Below, in pieces: positions 33,502 to 42,344 of a stretch of 64,000 nt of DNA. This DNA is from Arthrobacter sp. SW1 (GTDB lineage: Bacteria > Actinomycetota > Actinomycetes > Actinomycetales > Micrococcaceae). A program made the position numbers and the translations under genes. The notes beneath the pieces were generated by a model, which had not been told where the DNA came from, did no database searches, and worked only from the letters and a program-made list of their open reading frames with translations. The stretch covers positions 1-64,000 of the forward strand of contig NZ_MJLT01000009.1 in the NCBI RefSeq assembly GCF_001766675.1, in the 5' to 3' direction. Position 1 is the first letter of the stretch, and every line of letters starts with the position of its first letter.

Positions 33502-34167
33502 TTACATGCGCTCGGCGTCGAAGAATTCCTCGATGCCTTCGAGCCCCGGGAGGTGCGGCGACAAGGGCGGCAGCTCCTCAAGGGAAGCAATGCCCATCCG
33601 TTCCAGGAAGTACGAGGTGCTCCTGTAAAGGATCGACCCGGACTCAGGATCGGTGCCGGCTTCTTCGACCAGGCCGCGCTGGACGAGGGTCCGCACCACC
33701 GAATCGACGTTCACCCCGCGGATGGCCGAAACCCTGGCCCGGGAGACCGGCTGCCGGTACGCGATGACCGCCATGGTTTCCAGTGCTGCCTGGGTCAGCC
33801 GCGCCGTCTGGCCGTCGAGAACGAACTTCCCCACGACGTCCGCAAATTCGGCCCGTGAGTAGATCCGCCAACCGCCGGCGACGTTCCGCAACTCAAAACC
33901 CCGGGGTGCTGTGCTGGCGCCTGCGTCAGCAGGTGAACCGTCAGCATCCGTGCCCGGGGCCTTAACAGTATAGCCGTCATACTCGCGCTGCAGTTCCGCC
34001 AGCAGTTCATCGACGACGGCGGTGCCCAGTCCCAGCCCCGCGGCCAGTTCCTCGGTGCTTGCGGGCTGGTCGATCACCATGAGCACCGCTTCCAGCGCCG
34101 CCCGCGCCCCGCCGGGCCGCTCCCCCAGCGCGGCGAGGCCCGCGACGGCGTCCTCGTAGTCACTCAT
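33502..34167 (-). CDS. scpB: Segregation and condensation protein B
   Basis: A 221-residue winged-helix partner of the SMC condensin. The conserved LEAVLMVIDQPASTEELA start, the RNVAGGWRIYSRAE turn and the LTQAALETMAVIAYRQPVSRARVSAIRGVNVDSVVRTL core are the ScpB signature. ScpB dimers bind ScpA and regulate the SMC ATPase. The ATG at 34167 overlaps the scpA stop by four bases. smc itself is not in the window. Confidence 0.93.
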   Translation of the reverse strand: MSDYEDAVAGLAALGERPGGARAALEAVLMVIDQPASTEELAAGLGLGTAVVDELLAELQREYDGYTVKAPGTDADGSPADAGASTAPRGFELRNVAGGWRIYSRAEFADVVGKFVLDGQTARLTQAALETMAVIAYRQPVSRARVSAIRGVNVDSVVRTLVQRGLVEEAGTDPESGSILYRSTSYFLERMGIASLEELPPLSPHLPGLEGIEEFFDAERM

Positions 34168-35087
34168 TCTGAATCCTCCGAAGGTGCAGTTGACGCCTCC
34201 GCCGGCACGGCCGGGACGTCGTCGTATTCATCATTCAGGGCGTCGCTGCTCCAGCCCTCCGGGCGGCCAGTCCAGCGCACTGTCAGCTCGGACAGCGGCG
34301 CGGGCTGCTCGAAGGCGATCACCCGGTCCCGGAACATTTCCAGCAGCGCCAGGAAGCGGACCACCACCACCAGGGTGGATTCGGCGTCGGCCACGAGCGC
34401 CCGGAAAGACAGCGGCCGGCCGTGCTGCAGCCGGTAGCCGAGGATCTCGGCCTGTTCCTTGATGCTGACCGGTGCCCCGTGGAGATGATCGACGCCGACC
34501 TCCGGCGGAGTGGTGTCCTTCGGCTCCAGCGCCTTGGCGGCGACGGCGGCGAACTGTTCCGGGCTGTGCCGCCAGATGAGCTCCGGCAGCAGGGCCGCGA
34601 AGTGCGGTTCGAGGGCCACCTGCCGCGGGAAGCGGTTGGCTTCGCTTTCCAGGGTTTCGCCGAGATGTGCCGCGAGTTGCTTGAACGCCTTGTATTGCAG
34701 GAGCCGCGCGAAGAGCAGGTCCCGGGCCTCGAGCAGGGCCACGTCCTCTTCGTCCTCGACCTCGCCTGCGGGCAGCAGCCGCGCGGCCTTGAGGTCCAGC
34801 AGTGTTGCGGCAATCACCAGAAATTCGCTGGCCTCGTCCAAGGCCCAGCTTTCGCCAAGCTCTTGGAGACGGCGGATGTACTTGATGAACTCGTCGGTGA
34901 CCGTGGCCAGCGCCAGCTCGGTGACATCGAGCTTGTGCTTGGCAATCAGGCCGAGCAGCAGGTCGAAAGGCCCGGTGAAGTTGGCCAGCCGGACCTCAAA
35001 GCCGCCCTTGCGCGCGGTGGGGCTGTCTTCGGAACTGGGGCTGCCGGCGTCGGGCAGGTCCCCCGCCAGGGTGAGCGGCTCCGTCAC
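34164..35087 (-). CDS. scpA: Segregation and condensation protein A
   Basis: The kleisin subunit of SMC condensin, bridging the SMC heads during chromosome compaction. The N-terminal FEVRLANFTGPFDLLLGLIAKHKLDVTELALATVTDEF block is typical of ScpA and the C-terminal winged helix follows after an acidic middle (GEVEDEEDVALLEARDLL). 307 residues. Start is GTG 35087 with AAAGG five bases upstream. It lies eight bases after parA and overlaps scpB, so the three genes form one unit for chromosome segregation. Confidence 0.93.
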   Translation of the reverse strand: MTEPLTLAGDLPDAGSPSSEDSPTARKGGFEVRLANFTGPFDLLLGLIAKHKLDVTELALATVTDEFIKYIRRLQELGESWALDEASEFLVIAATLLDLKAARLLPAGEVEDEEDVALLEARDLLFARLLQYKAFKQLAAHLGETLESEANRFPRQVALEPHFAALLPELIWRHSPEQFAAVAAKALEPKDTTPPEVGVDHLHGAPVSIKEQAEILGYRLQHGRPLSFRALVADAESTLVVVVRFLALLEMFRDRVIAFEQPAPLSELTVRWTGRPEGWSSDALNDEYDDVPAVPAEASTAPSEDSE

Positions 35088-35095
35088 GGTGCCTT

Positions 35096-36025
35096 TTACG
35101 GCGCGCCGCCGCGCAGGATCAGTTCCCGGGCCAGGCTGCGGTAGGCGTCGGCACCAGTGTGGTTGCCCGCGTAGCTGGTGATCGGCTCGGCGGCGACGGT
35201 GGCATCGGCGAACTTGATGGAGCGCTTGATGACTGTTTCGAAGACCTTGTCGCCGAAGGCCTCGACGAGGCGGGCGATGACTTCGCGGCTGTGCAGCGTG
35301 CGGGCGTCGAACATGGTGGCGAGCACGCCGTCCACCTGGAGGCGCGGGTTGAGGCGGTCCTGGACCTTCTCGATGGTCTCCACCAGCAGAGCCACAGCAC
35401 GCAGGGCGAAGAATTCGCAGATCAGCGGGATGATGACGCCGTGCGCGGCGGTCAGGGCGTTGACGGTCAGCAGGCCGAGGGATGGCTGGCAGTCGATGAG
35501 GACCACGTCGTAGTCGTCTTCGACCTTCTTCAACGCACGGTCCAGCACCTGCTCGCGGGCCACTTCGTTGACCAGCTGGACTTCAGCGGCCGAGAGGTCG
35601 ATGTTGGCGGGCAGCAGGTCAACGCCGTCGACGCCGGTCTGCTGGATGGCGTCCCGGATGTCCACCTTGCGGTCCATCAGGACGTTGTAGACCGTGAGGT
35701 CAAGCTCGTGTGGATTGGCGCCGAGACCCGCGGACAGCGCACCCTGGGGGTCGAAGTCAACGAGCAGCACGCGGCGGCCGTATTCGGCGAGCGCGGCGGC
35801 GAGGTTGATGGTGGACGTGGTCTTGCCGACCCCGCCCTTCTGGTTGACCATGGCGATGACCCGGGCCGGGCCATGGGAGTCCAAGGGTGCGGGCTCCGGG
35901 AATTCGCGGTAGGGACGGCCGGTGGGACCCATGACGGTCTCGTCCAGATCGAAATCCGTGCCTTCCAGCGTAGTTGTACCCCGTTCGCTGCTCACGTCTT
36001 TATCCACTCTCTCCACGACGGTCAT
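35096..36025 (-). CDS. ParA-family chromosome-segregation ATPase (scp-linked)
   Basis: A 309-residue Walker-type ATPase with KGGVGKTT at 63-70, the DFDPQGALS switch and LIDCQPSLGLLTVNAL. A 50-residue acidic N-terminal extension precedes the ATPase. The gene heads scpA-scpB as in Mycobacterium (Rv1708), and is distinct from the oriC-linked parA-parB pair, which is not here. It probably acts with ScpAB/SMC rather than with ParB. ATG 36025 has GGGAG six bases upstream. A terminator at 36158-36193 insulates it from dctA. Confidence 0.88.
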   Translation of the reverse strand: MTVVERVDKDVSSERGTTTLEGTDFDLDETVMGPTGRPYREFPEPAPLDSHGPARVIAMVNQKGGVGKTTSTINLAAALAEYGRRVLLVDFDPQGALSAGLGANPHELDLTVYNVLMDRKVDIRDAIQQTGVDGVDLLPANIDLSAAEVQLVNEVAREQVLDRALKKVEDDYDVVLIDCQPSLGLLTVNALTAAHGVIIPLICEFFALRAVALLVETIEKVQDRLNPRLQVDGVLATMFDARTLHSREVIARLVEAFGDKVFETVIKRSIKFADATVAAEPITSYAGNHTGADAYRSLARELILRGGAP

Positions 36026-36157
36026 TTACTGCTCCCAAGCAAGGTTACCGTCCCCGACACGGCATTCCTTGAACCTTGACATTGCCCGCAATTTGAGCCT
36101 TGACCTTCTAGTAGAGGTGGAAGGTTTCGGTTGGGAGGCTGTTTTCGACACAAAACC

Positions 36158-36193
36158 ATAAGGCAGGCTCCCCCGCCAGGGAGCCTGCCTTAT
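36158..36193 (-). terminator. Terminator of dctA
   Basis: A perfect 15-base stem, ATAAGGCAGGCTCCC (36158-36172) and GGGAGCCTGCCTTAT (36179-36193), loop of six. It begins 23 bases past the dctA stop and also separates dctA from the parA promoter region. Confidence 0.85.
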
Positions 36194-36215
36194 GTGCTGT
36201 TGGCCTGCGGAAATG

Positions 36216-37556
36216 TCAGGCGGGAACAGCTTCTTTTGCCACCGCTTCGTCAACGGCGGCCTCAGCATGGTGGCTGATCATGGTGGCCTCGTCGAACGGC
36301 ACTGCGCCGGAAAGGACGGCGCCGACCTGCTGGCGGTCGATCTCCTTGACCCAGGTGCCGATCAGCACGGTAGCCACGGCGTTGCCCGTGAAGTTGGTCA
36401 GGGCGCGGGCCTCGGACATGAAGCGGTCGATGCCCACGATCATGCCGACACCGCCCAGCAGTTCGGGCTTGTGGGCCTGAAGGCCGGCGGCCAGGGTGGC
36501 CAGGCCCGCACCGGTAACGCCTGCCGCACCCTTGGAGGCAATGATCATGAAGACCAGCAGGGAAACCTGTGCGCCGAGGTCCAGCGGGGTGCCCATGGCA
36601 TTGGCGACGAACAGGGACGCCATGGTCAGGTAGATCGCGGTGCCGTCCAGGTTGAAGGAGTAACCCGTGGGAACGGTCACGCCGACCACCGGCTTGGACA
36701 CGCCCAGGTGCTCCATCTTGGCGATGAGGCGCGGCAGGGCTGCTTCCGAAGACGAGGTGGAGAAGATGAGCAGGTATTCGCGCGCCAGGTACTTCATGAG
36801 CTGGAAGATGCTCACGCCGGCCACGATCCGCAGGAGGCCGCCGAGGATGATCACGATGAACAGCGCGCAGGTGATGTAGAAGGCGGCCATCAGGGTGAAC
36901 ATGCTCAGGATGGCCTGCGGTCCGGTGGCACCGACGACGGCGGCGATCGCACCGAAGGCGCCGACCGGGGCCAGCCACATGATCATGATCAGGATGCGGA
37001 ACACGAGGGCTTGGCCGTGCTGAACGGCCTTCAGGATCGGGGCGCCCTGGGCACCCATCTTCTGCAGCGCGAAGCCGACCAGGATCGCGGCAAGCAGGGT
37101 GGGCAGCACGGGGATGTCGCCGGGGATGATGCCCAGCAGGAACGCGACTGTGCTGTCCACCTCGGCCTTCTTGCTGGGGTCATAGGCCGTGAGCTTGAGG
37201 CCTTCGCCCGGGTGGATCAGGTTGCCCACCACCAGGCCGATGCCCAGGGCGAAGGTGGACATGAGCACGAAGTAGCCCAGCGCGAGGCCGCCCACCTTGC
37301 CCACGGTGGCCGCCTTCGCGATGGAGCCGATGCCCAGGACGATGGTGCAGAAGATGACCGGGGCGATCATCATCTTGATGAGCTTGATGAAACCGTCACC
37401 GAGGGGCTTCAGCGATTTGCCGACCTCGGGGAACAGCAGGCCGACCACGGCGCCGAGGACGACCGCCGCGATGACGGCGATGTACAGGTAGTGCGACTTG
37501 TCCAGGCCCTTGCGCCCGGCCTTCCCGCTGGCAATCTCTCCTCGTTGAGAGGTCAT
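36216..37556 (-). CDS. dctA: C4-dicarboxylate:cation symporter DctA
   Basis: Imports succinate, fumarate, malate and related acids with Na+ or H+ (DAACS family). In 446 residues the expected hairpin and transmembrane segments are present, including the Ser-rich hairpin STSSSEAALPRLIAKMEHLG, the NLDGTAIYLTMA cation/substrate segment (helix TM7) and the helix ASKGAAGVTGAG. ATG 37556 has AAAGGAG upstream. It is divergent from a DcuS-type sensor kinase and regulator, which by established precedent activate dctA when dicarboxylates are present; the direct repeat at 37665-37680 is a likely site. Confidence 0.95.
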   Translation of the reverse strand: MTSQRGEIASGKAGRKGLDKSHYLYIAVIAAVVLGAVVGLLFPEVGKSLKPLGDGFIKLIKMMIAPVIFCTIVLGIGSIAKAATVGKVGGLALGYFVLMSTFALGIGLVVGNLIHPGEGLKLTAYDPSKKAEVDSTVAFLLGIIPGDIPVLPTLLAAILVGFALQKMGAQGAPILKAVQHGQALVFRILIMIMWLAPVGAFGAIAAVVGATGPQAILSMFTLMAAFYITCALFIVIILGGLLRIVAGVSIFQLMKYLAREYLLIFSTSSSEAALPRLIAKMEHLGVSKPVVGVTVPTGYSFNLDGTAIYLTMASLFVANAMGTPLDLGAQVSLLVFMIIASKGAAGVTGAGLATLAAGLQAHKPELLGGVGMIVGIDRFMSEARALTNFTGNAVATVLIGTWVKEIDRQQVGAVLSGAVPFDEATMISHHAEAAVDEAVAKEAVPA

Positions 37557-37644
37557 GGCATGCTCCTTTGGATACTCTGGAGGCGCTGCGGCATCTGCAC
37601 TGCATTTCCTGCGCCGGTGGTGTGAGATCCATCATGGAACCGGG

Positions 37645-37680
37645 GGTGACGTGGATCACCGTTGTGGTCATATTGGTCAT
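37645..37680. promoter_or_regulatory. Candidate response-regulator sites between dctA and the sensor kinase
   Basis: Two signals lie side by side: the inverted repeat GGTGA-N6-TCACC (37645-37660) and the direct repeat TGGTCAT-AT-TGGTCAT (37665-37680, 9-base period). Both are in the 135-base region between the divergent starts (37556 and 37692). CitB/DcuR-type regulators commonly bind repeated sites in such regions. Confidence 0.45.
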
Positions 37681-37691
37681 TGGAGGTGCGC

Positions 37692-39407
37692 TTGATCCGG
37701 CGCTGGAGCATTGCCCGCCGCCTGTTCGCGGCCAACGTCCTGTTCGTCCTGGTGCTGAGCGTGGTGCTCGGCGCTGCGGCCATCATCGACGCCCGCCAGC
37801 GGACATACGACGACGCCGGACGCCGGATGCAGACCGTCGCCGCCGCGATCGCGGCCAACCCCTTGGTGCTTTCCGCGGCACGGTCGCCTGAGCCCTCCGC
37901 CACCCTGCAGCCCTACGCCGCGAAAGTCATGGCGGAGGCCGGCGTCGACTTCGTCACAATCATGGCCCCGGACCGCACCCGCTGGACCCACGCCAACCCT
38001 GCGGAAATCGGCAAGCCATACATCGGCACGGTGGATCCCGCGCTCCGCGGCGAGACCTTCACCGAGGTCACCGCCGGGACCTTGGGGCCGTCCGTGCGGA
38101 CGATCGTTCCGGTGATGGACGACGGCGGCACCGTCCGGGCGCTGGTGGCCGCCGGCGTGACGGTGCGCAATGTGGACATCGCGGCTTCCGGTCGCTTCGG
38201 GGCGATCATCGCGCTGTGCGTGGCGCTGCTGGCGGCCGGCTCGCTGGCGTCCTGGTTGCTCGGCCGCTACCTGCGTTCGGTGACCCGCGGCTGGGGGCCC
38301 GAGCAACTCGCGCAGCTGTTCGCCTACTACGAATCGGTGCTCCATTCGGTCCGTGAAGGCGTTGTCCTGATCGACACCCGAGGAACGGTGGTCATGTACA
38401 ACGACCAGGCGGCGGAGCTGCTGGGACTGGAGCCGTCCGACGTCGGGCCCTCCGCCGAAGGGGCGCCGCGCCTGTCCGAACTTCCGTTGGACGGCAGCCT
38501 GCGCGAACTGTTCGAATCCGGCCGCACCGCGCACGACGAAATCCACCTCAGCGATTCCCGGATCCTCGTGGTCAACCAGGCGCCGGCCGTCGGGCCCGGA
38601 CGCCCCGGCGCCCTGGGCCGGCCAGGCGGCCGCGCACCCGTCTTCGGCACGGTGGCAACACTGCGGGACCGCACCGAAATCGAATCGCTCGGCAGCGAAC
38701 TCGAAACCATGCGCACGCTGTCCGGGGCGTTGCGCGCGCAGACCCACGAGCACGCCAACCGGCTGCACATGATCGTGTCCCTCATGGAACTGGGCCGCAC
38801 GGATGACGCCCTCGACTTCGCAACGAAGGACCTCGAGCTGAGCCAGCGACTGACCGACGACATCGTGGCCTCGGTGGACGAACCGGTGCTCAGCGCACTG
38901 ATCATGGGCAAGTCCGCCGAAGCCCATGAACGCGGGGCCGAGCTCAGCGTCTCCGTCACCGGAGAGGACGGCCTGCACGGGCTGGCGGTGCAGGACCTGG
39001 TGACCATCCTGGGAAACCTTCTGGACAACGCGCTCGACGCCGCTGCTGCCGCTCCCCCGCCGCGGAAAGTGGCCCTGTCGATCGAAACGGCGCCGGACCG
39101 CGTGGTCTTTTCGGTGGCAGACTCCGGTGCCGGGATCGACCCGGCCATCGCGGACGACATCCTCGAATACGGCTTCAGCACCAAAGCTTCCCGAGCACCG
39201 GACGGCAGCGCACAGGACGGCAGCACACCAGGCGGCCGCGGAGTGGGGCTGGCGCTGGTGCGGCAGGCCGTGAAGCGCCTGGGCGGTACGCTGTCGATCG
39301 ACACCGCCGGGCCCAGCAGCGCCGGCCCGCTCACCGGGGCCCTGTTCCGGGTAGTACTGCCCGCACCGGATCCCGCAGCACCGGCTCCCACGAAAGACAG
39401 CGAATGA
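37692..39407 (+). CDS. CitA/DcuS-type dicarboxylate sensor histidine kinase
   Basis: A 571-residue membrane kinase. Helix 1 at about 12-32, an extracytoplasmic ligand domain (about 33-165), helix 2 at about 167-190, a PAS domain (about 205-300), then the kinase core. The phosphoacceptor is probably His352 in LRAQTHEHANRLH, the variant H-box of DcuS/CitA; the N-box LGNLLDNALDAA and the G-boxes DSGAGIDP and GRGVGLALVRQ complete the ATPase. TTG at 37692 was chosen because GGAGG stands five bases upstream. Overlaps the regulator gene by four bases (ATGA). The likely ligand, a C4 dicarboxylate or citrate, follows from the divergent dctA. Confidence 0.88.
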   Translation: MIRRWSIARRLFAANVLFVLVLSVVLGAAAIIDARQRTYDDAGRRMQTVAAAIAANPLVLSAARSPEPSATLQPYAAKVMAEAGVDFVTIMAPDRTRWTHANPAEIGKPYIGTVDPALRGETFTEVTAGTLGPSVRTIVPVMDDGGTVRALVAAGVTVRNVDIAASGRFGAIIALCVALLAAGSLASWLLGRYLRSVTRGWGPEQLAQLFAYYESVLHSVREGVVLIDTRGTVVMYNDQAAELLGLEPSDVGPSAEGAPRLSELPLDGSLRELFESGRTAHDEIHLSDSRILVVNQAPAVGPGRPGALGRPGGRAPVFGTVATLRDRTEIESLGSELETMRTLSGALRAQTHEHANRLHMIVSLMELGRTDDALDFATKDLELSQRLTDDIVASVDEPVLSALIMGKSAEAHERGAELSVSVTGEDGLHGLAVQDLVTILGNLLDNALDAAAAAPPPRKVALSIETAPDRVVFSVADSGAGIDPAIADDILEYGFSTKASRAPDGSAQDGSTPGGRGVGLALVRQAVKRLGGTLSIDTAGPSSAGPLTGALFRVVLPAPDPAAPAPTKDSE

Positions 39408-40114
39408 ACGATATCCGAGTCCTCGTCGTCGAAGACGAACCGATCGCCGCGGACGCCCATGCCGTCTACGTGGGCCGGCTCGATGGCTTCATCGTCGCCG
39501 GCACCGCGCCGGACGGCCAGTCCGCGCTGCGGCTGCTCAACGACTTCGCCGCCGCCGGGCAGCCGGTGGACCTGGTCCTGCTGGACATGAACCTGCCGGA
39601 CTTGCACGGCCTGGACGTGGCGCGGCGGATGCACGGCGCCGGGCTGCTGGCGGACATCATCGCGATCACCGCGGTCCGCGAGGTGAACATCGTGCGCAGC
39701 GCCGTGTCCATCGGCGTCGTGCAGTACCTCATCAAGCCGTTCACCTTCGCCACGTTTGCGGACAAGCTGAACAACTACCGCGCATACCGGGAGCAACTGG
39801 CACTCACCGCCCCGGGAAACCGCACCGCCGCGTCGCAAAGCGAGGTGGACCAGGCGTTCGCCAGCCTGCGCACACCGACCGACATGCCGCTCCCCAAGGG
39901 CCTGTCCGCCGGAACGCTCGAATCGGTCAAGGAGTACCTCGCAGGGCTCGGGCGGGCCGTATCGGCGAGCGAGCTCACCGAGGCCCTGGGCATGTCCCGG
40001 GTCACCGCACGGCGCTACCTCGAATACCTGGCCGACGCCGGAACGGTGGCCCGGAGCCCCCGTTACGGGACCCCGGGCCGGCCGGAAAACGAATACCGCT
40101 GGGGCCGGGGCTAA
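39404..40114 (+). CDS. DcuR/CitB-type response regulator
   Basis: A 236-residue two-component regulator. Receiver domain with acidic pair EDE (10-12), phosphoacceptor Asp61 in LLDMNLPD and Lys111 in LIKPF; then an HTH at about 180-236 (AVSASELTEALGMSRVTARRYLEYL), the arrangement of the CitB/DcuR/DctR group. It is translationally coupled to the kinase and probably activates dctA, divergent on the other side of the kinase. Its stop overlaps the stop of the convergent FAD oxidoreductase (TAA at 40112-40114 inside CTAA). Confidence 0.9.
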   Translation: MNDIRVLVVEDEPIAADAHAVYVGRLDGFIVAGTAPDGQSALRLLNDFAAAGQPVDLVLLDMNLPDLHGLDVARRMHGAGLLADIIAITAVREVNIVRSAVSIGVVQYLIKPFTFATFADKLNNYRAYREQLALTAPGNRTAASQSEVDQAFASLRTPTDMPLPKGLSAGTLESVKEYLAGLGRAVSASELTEALGMSRVTARRYLEYLADAGTVARSPRYGTPGRPENEYRWGRG

Positions 40115-41523
40115 ACCGGAGCCGGCGCGGTGTCCGCAGCAGCGCGGAGCGGCTCCACCACAGGCCCGAAGCGGAAGAGGTTCTGCGGATCAAGGGCCGC
40201 CTTCGCCTCGGCGAGCCGCCGGTAGCTCTCCGGATCCCAGGCCCGTGACCGGTCGGCGGCGTCCGCCGAATGCCCGTGAAGGTTCACGAAGGTGCGCCCG
40301 GTGGACCAGGGTTCCAGGGCAGCCCGAACGCCGTGAAGCGCCTCCTGCAGGGGCGCCATGGTAGGCGGCACGGCGATGCCCGCCATGAAGAAGCTGTAGG
40401 CGGCATCGCGCCCGCCAACGCAATCGCTGCCCGGCACTCCGCGCAGTGCGCCGCCCAGCAAACGGAGCTCCGCGATCAGCACCGGACTCTCCACGCCAGC
40501 ACCAAGGCGGGCGAGGATCGCTTCCCGGGCTCCGGCGTCGATCCCTGAGAGCAGGAAGCCGCACTCCCGGACGGGCACGGGGCTGTCAGGGTCCTGGTGG
40601 ATGGCGTCGAAGGCGCTGTACGGCAGGGGGCCGGTGCTGTCCATCATCACGGGAGCGCAGGCCCTCATGGGTTCCAGCAGGCGCGCCGCAAGCACGGGAT
40701 CACCCTGGTGCGCAAAACGGAGGTGGACCAGGAACTTGCCGCGCAGGGGCCCGGGAACCAATTCCATGTCGGGCAGCCGCACGAAGGCCAGCGACGCGGA
40801 CGCGTCCTCCGGCAGGCCGGGCGCCCAAGCGGCAAAGGCTTCCAACACCTGCGCCGCTGACTCACCCGGGTAGTGAATTCCGCCGCCGTACAAGGCATCA
40901 TCCGGAAACAGCCGGAATTCGATCGCGGTGACGATTCCGAGGTTTCCCTTGCCGCCGCGCAGCAGGGCGAACAGTTCGGGCTCGCCGGCGGCATCCACCA
41001 CGCGTAGGGTGCCATCGGCGGTGACGAGGTCAAAGGACACCACATGGTCCGAGGCGAAACCGTACCTGCGGCCCAGCACGGGCAGTCCGCCACCCAGGGT
41101 GTAGCCGATGATGCCGACATCGCTGGTGGACCCGGAAAGTCCCATCAGCCCGTGGACGGCCGCGGCGTCGGCAAGGGCCTTCCACTTGACGCCCGCCCCA
41201 ACCCTGGCTGTCCGCTCGAGCGGGTCGATGCTCAGCTCAAGCATCCGCCGGGTGCTGATGAGGAGGCCGCTTTCGACCATGTTGGTGGCGCCGTGACCCG
41301 TCGATTGCACGGCCACCGGTATGTTCCGCGCTGCCGCCCACCGGACTGCCGCGGCGACGTCATCGGCGTCGAGTGCCCCGAAGGCCAAGTCCGGCGCGTG
41401 GACGGTGGCGAGGTTGAATGCGGCGGTTTCGGCGGCGAAGCCGGGGTCCGTGGGCAGGAACACCGGGCCGTTCACGGCGAAGCGGAGTTCGGACACATCC
41501 TGGAAACTGGGCTGGTTGTGCAT
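40111..41523 (-). CDS. FAD-binding oxidoreductase (berberine-bridge-like)
   Basis: A 470-residue flavoprotein of the PCMH/BBE type. The N-terminal FAD domain includes VAVQSTGHGATNM (the Gly/His loop where FAD is attached through histidine in relatives) and STSDVGIIGYTLGGGLPVLGRRYG, and the C-terminal segment RLAEAKAALDPQNLFRFGPV is the BBE domain. The second (cysteine) attachment site seen in bicovalent members is not evident. The substrate is unknown, probably an alcohol or sugar. It is divergent from the prp-linked GntR gene, sharing an upstream region with inverted repeats, but a functional link to propionate use is doubtful. Confidence 0.85.
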   Translation of the reverse strand: MHNQPSFQDVSELRFAVNGPVFLPTDPGFAAETAAFNLATVHAPDLAFGALDADDVAAAVRWAAARNIPVAVQSTGHGATNMVESGLLISTRRMLELSIDPLERTARVGAGVKWKALADAAAVHGLMGLSGSTSDVGIIGYTLGGGLPVLGRRYGFASDHVVSFDLVTADGTLRVVDAAGEPELFALLRGGKGNLGIVTAIEFRLFPDDALYGGGIHYPGESAAQVLEAFAAWAPGLPEDASASLAFVRLPDMELVPGPLRGKFLVHLRFAHQGDPVLAARLLEPMRACAPVMMDSTGPLPYSAFDAIHQDPDSPVPVRECGFLLSGIDAGAREAILARLGAGVESPVLIAELRLLGGALRGVPGSDCVGGRDAAYSFFMAGIAVPPTMAPLQEALHGVRAALEPWSTGRTFVNLHGHSADAADRSRAWDPESYRRLAEAKAALDPQNLFRFGPVVEPLRAAADTAPAPV

Positions 41524-41570
41524 GTGCTTCTTTCAGTTGAAGGATGCTCCCCAGCAAGCCTCGCCCAGTT

Positions 41571-41668
41571 TATCCATCGAGTGGATAGAAGGGAAGGGTT
41601 TCCCGGAATGTATACAAAATGTTCGAGTTTGCGGGATTTGCTGGTATTAGAAACCTCCTGTGTATACG
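41571..41668. promoter_or_regulatory. Inverted repeats upstream of gntR: TATCCA dyad and two GTATAC sites
   Basis: TATCCA-N5-TGGATA (41571-41587) lies on the FAD-oxidoreductase side. TGTATACA (41609-41616, perfect palindrome) and a second GTATAC (41662-41667) lie 52 bases apart, the latter just before the gntR start. FCD-type GntR proteins bind short AT-centred palindromes of this kind, so these are candidate autoregulatory operators. Confidence 0.5.
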
Positions 41669-41677
41669 CTGGCTCCT

Positions 41678-42334
41678 ATGCGCGCCAGCGACAAAGCCTA
41701 CGCCTCCCTCCGTGAGGACATCATCGAGTGGCGCCTCGCCCCGGGCACGGTGCTCGGCGAGGTGGAGCAGTCCGCGCGCCTCGGCGTCTCGCGCACCCCG
41801 GTCCGGGAGGCGCTCGGCCGGCTCACCGCTGAAGGCCTGACGACGGCGGCAGGCGGCCGCGGCGTCGTCGTCACCGCGATCTCGCTGGAGGACATCGATG
41901 AACTGTTCGAGCTCCGCGAAACCCTGGAGGCCAAAGCGGCGGCACTGGCTGCCGTACGCGGCGAGCGCCGCGTCTTCGAACAGCTCCACGCCGAACTGCT
42001 GGAGGCGCCCGCGCTCCTGGAAGCCGGCGATCCCGCCCGCCACGAGTACTACGCCCTGGTGGGCCGGCTGGACGACGCCATTGACACCGCAATCTCCAAT
42101 TCCTACCTGGCCCAGGCCATGCGGAGCCTGCGCGTCCACCTGGTCCGGGTGCGGCGCCTGGCCGCCGACGACGCCGCGCGCCTGGGTGCCGCGGCCGCGG
42201 AACACGCCTCCATCGCCGAAGCGATCGCCAGCGGAAACCCGAGACTCGCCGAAGCCGCCACCATCCTGCATCTGCACCGAAGCCTGAGCCACATCAAAAA
42301 CAGCAACCTCAAAGCCGGCAACACATCCCACTGA
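41678..42334 (+). CDS. GntR-family (FCD) regulator of the prp operon
   Basis: A 218-residue regulator with an N-terminal winged helix ([33 protein letters not shown]) and a helical FCD ligand domain ([17 protein letters not shown] onward), where Asp and His residues commonly bind metal and an organic acid. ATG 41678 is the first good start; a GTG at 41660 would place the start inside a GTATAC site. It stands directly before prpD (ten bases after its stop) on the same strand, so it is probably the propionate/2-methylcitrate-responsive regulator of that operon and itself. Whether it activates or represses cannot be read. Confidence 0.85.
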   Translation: MRASDKAYASLREDIIEWRLAPGTVLGEVEQSARLGVSRTPVREALGRLTAEGLTTAAGGRGVVVTAISLEDIDELFELRETLEAKAAALAAVRGERRVFEQLHAELLEAPALLEAGDPARHEYYALVGRLDDAIDTAISNSYLAQAMRSLRVHLVRVRRLAADDAARLGAAAAEHASIAEAIASGNPRLAEAATILHLHRSLSHIKNSNLKAGNTSH

Positions 42335-42344
42335 AGGAGCCACC

